Shown piece after piece: positions 5,668 to 5,928 of a stretch of 5,928 bases of DNA; within the stretch, counting starts at the first letter, position 1; every line of letters starts with the position of its first letter. Source of the stretch: an uncultured Thiotrichaceae bacterium (GTDB lineage: Bacteria; Pseudomonadota; Gammaproteobacteria; Thiotrichales; Thiotrichaceae); contig CALHAO010000319.1 of the NCBI GenBank assembly GCA_937931765.1, positions 1-5,928 on the forward strand. Direction: 5' to 3'. Below the pieces are notes generated by a model. That model had not been told where the DNA came from. It did not search any database and saw only the letters and a program-made list of their open reading frames with translations. The position numbers were made by a program, and so were the translations under genes.

Positions 5668-5928
5668 TTAGGGTTTTTTCGCCTGTTGCCTTTTTAGCTG
5701 TACCAAATGTTGGTGCAGCATTTCGGTCGATAGCCCATGAAGATTGAGCCGAAAGCCAGCTTTGAGCGTTGAATGTGGAATCATCGGATGACGGTTGTTT
5801 ACTAACATCACTGGCAGCGGGTCATTTATGATCTTTGCCACGTAAAGTGCCATTGTTTCATCCAGTTGCAAAGAATTAACCGCCCGCCAAAAATCATTAT
5901 CTGTCAGAAATAACTGATAAACCGGTGT
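5668..5928 (-). CDS. C-terminal part of an unrecognised protein (5' end beyond window)
   Basis: An open frame enters from the right edge and runs to a TAA at 5668-5670, giving 86 C-terminal residues. An internal TTG at 5871 could serve as a start, but the frame stays open to the edge with protein-like sequence (TPVYQLFLTDNDFWRAV), so the gene most likely begins outside. The visible part is mixed in charge, with no membrane segment. It includes a hydrophobic VMLVNNRHPMIPHSTL stretch and ends in a basic, Lys/Gln-rich tail that suggests a cytoplasmic C-terminus. I do not recognise the family. It converges on ctaA with one base between the two stop codons, and is probably not part of the oxidase locus. 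Confidence 0.6.
   Translation of the reverse strand, partial: TPVYQLFLTDNDFWRAVNSLQLDETMALYVAKIINDPLPVMLVNNRHPMIPHSTLKAGFRLNLHGLSTEMLHQHLVQLKRQQAKKP

Overview
The window is a piece of a bacterial aa3/caa3-type cytochrome c oxidase locus: structural subunits plus heme A biosynthesis and assembly genes. The base composition is roughly balanced. The protein types (subunit II with a fused cytochrome c, DUF2970, DUF2244, ctaB and ctaA close together) suggest a gammaproteobacterium of moderate GC. I cannot name a genus from sequence alone.

Layout. On the minus strand, reading right to left from about 3950, there is a tight cluster: a DUF2244 membrane protein, heme O synthase (ctaB), a DUF2970 one-helix membrane protein, and a 67-residue charged helical protein I do not recognise. 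Gaps here are only a few bases, so this looks like one operon. A stretch of about 300 bases without a gene follows. It holds a good sigma70-type promoter and a perfect 9-bp inverted repeat. Then come coxB (subunit II with a C-terminal cytochrome c domain) and the N-terminal third of coxA (subunit I), which runs off the left edge. On the plus strand, diverging from the DUF2244 gene, are a membrane-anchored thioredoxin-like protein with a CPPC active site and then heme A synthase (ctaA). At the right end a minus-strand gene of unknown function, open to the window edge, converges on ctaA with one base between the stop codons.

How it works together. CtaB farnesylates heme B to heme O, and CtaA oxidises heme O to heme A, which fills the two heme sites of subunit I. 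Subunit II carries the CuA centre and its own heme c, so it can pass electrons from a soluble or membrane donor to CuA. The thioredoxin-like protein is placed to keep periplasmic-face cysteines reduced, in subunit II CuA or in CtaA; that role is inferred from context and from known TlpA proteins. DUF2244, DUF2970 and the small helical protein are candidate oxidase assembly or stability factors by association only.

Most of the window is ordinary, well-conserved respiratory machinery. I see no mobile element, CRISPR array, tRNA or rRNA. The less explained parts are the small helical protein, the coxB leader with its inverted repeat, and the pairing of a TlpA-like protein with ctaA.
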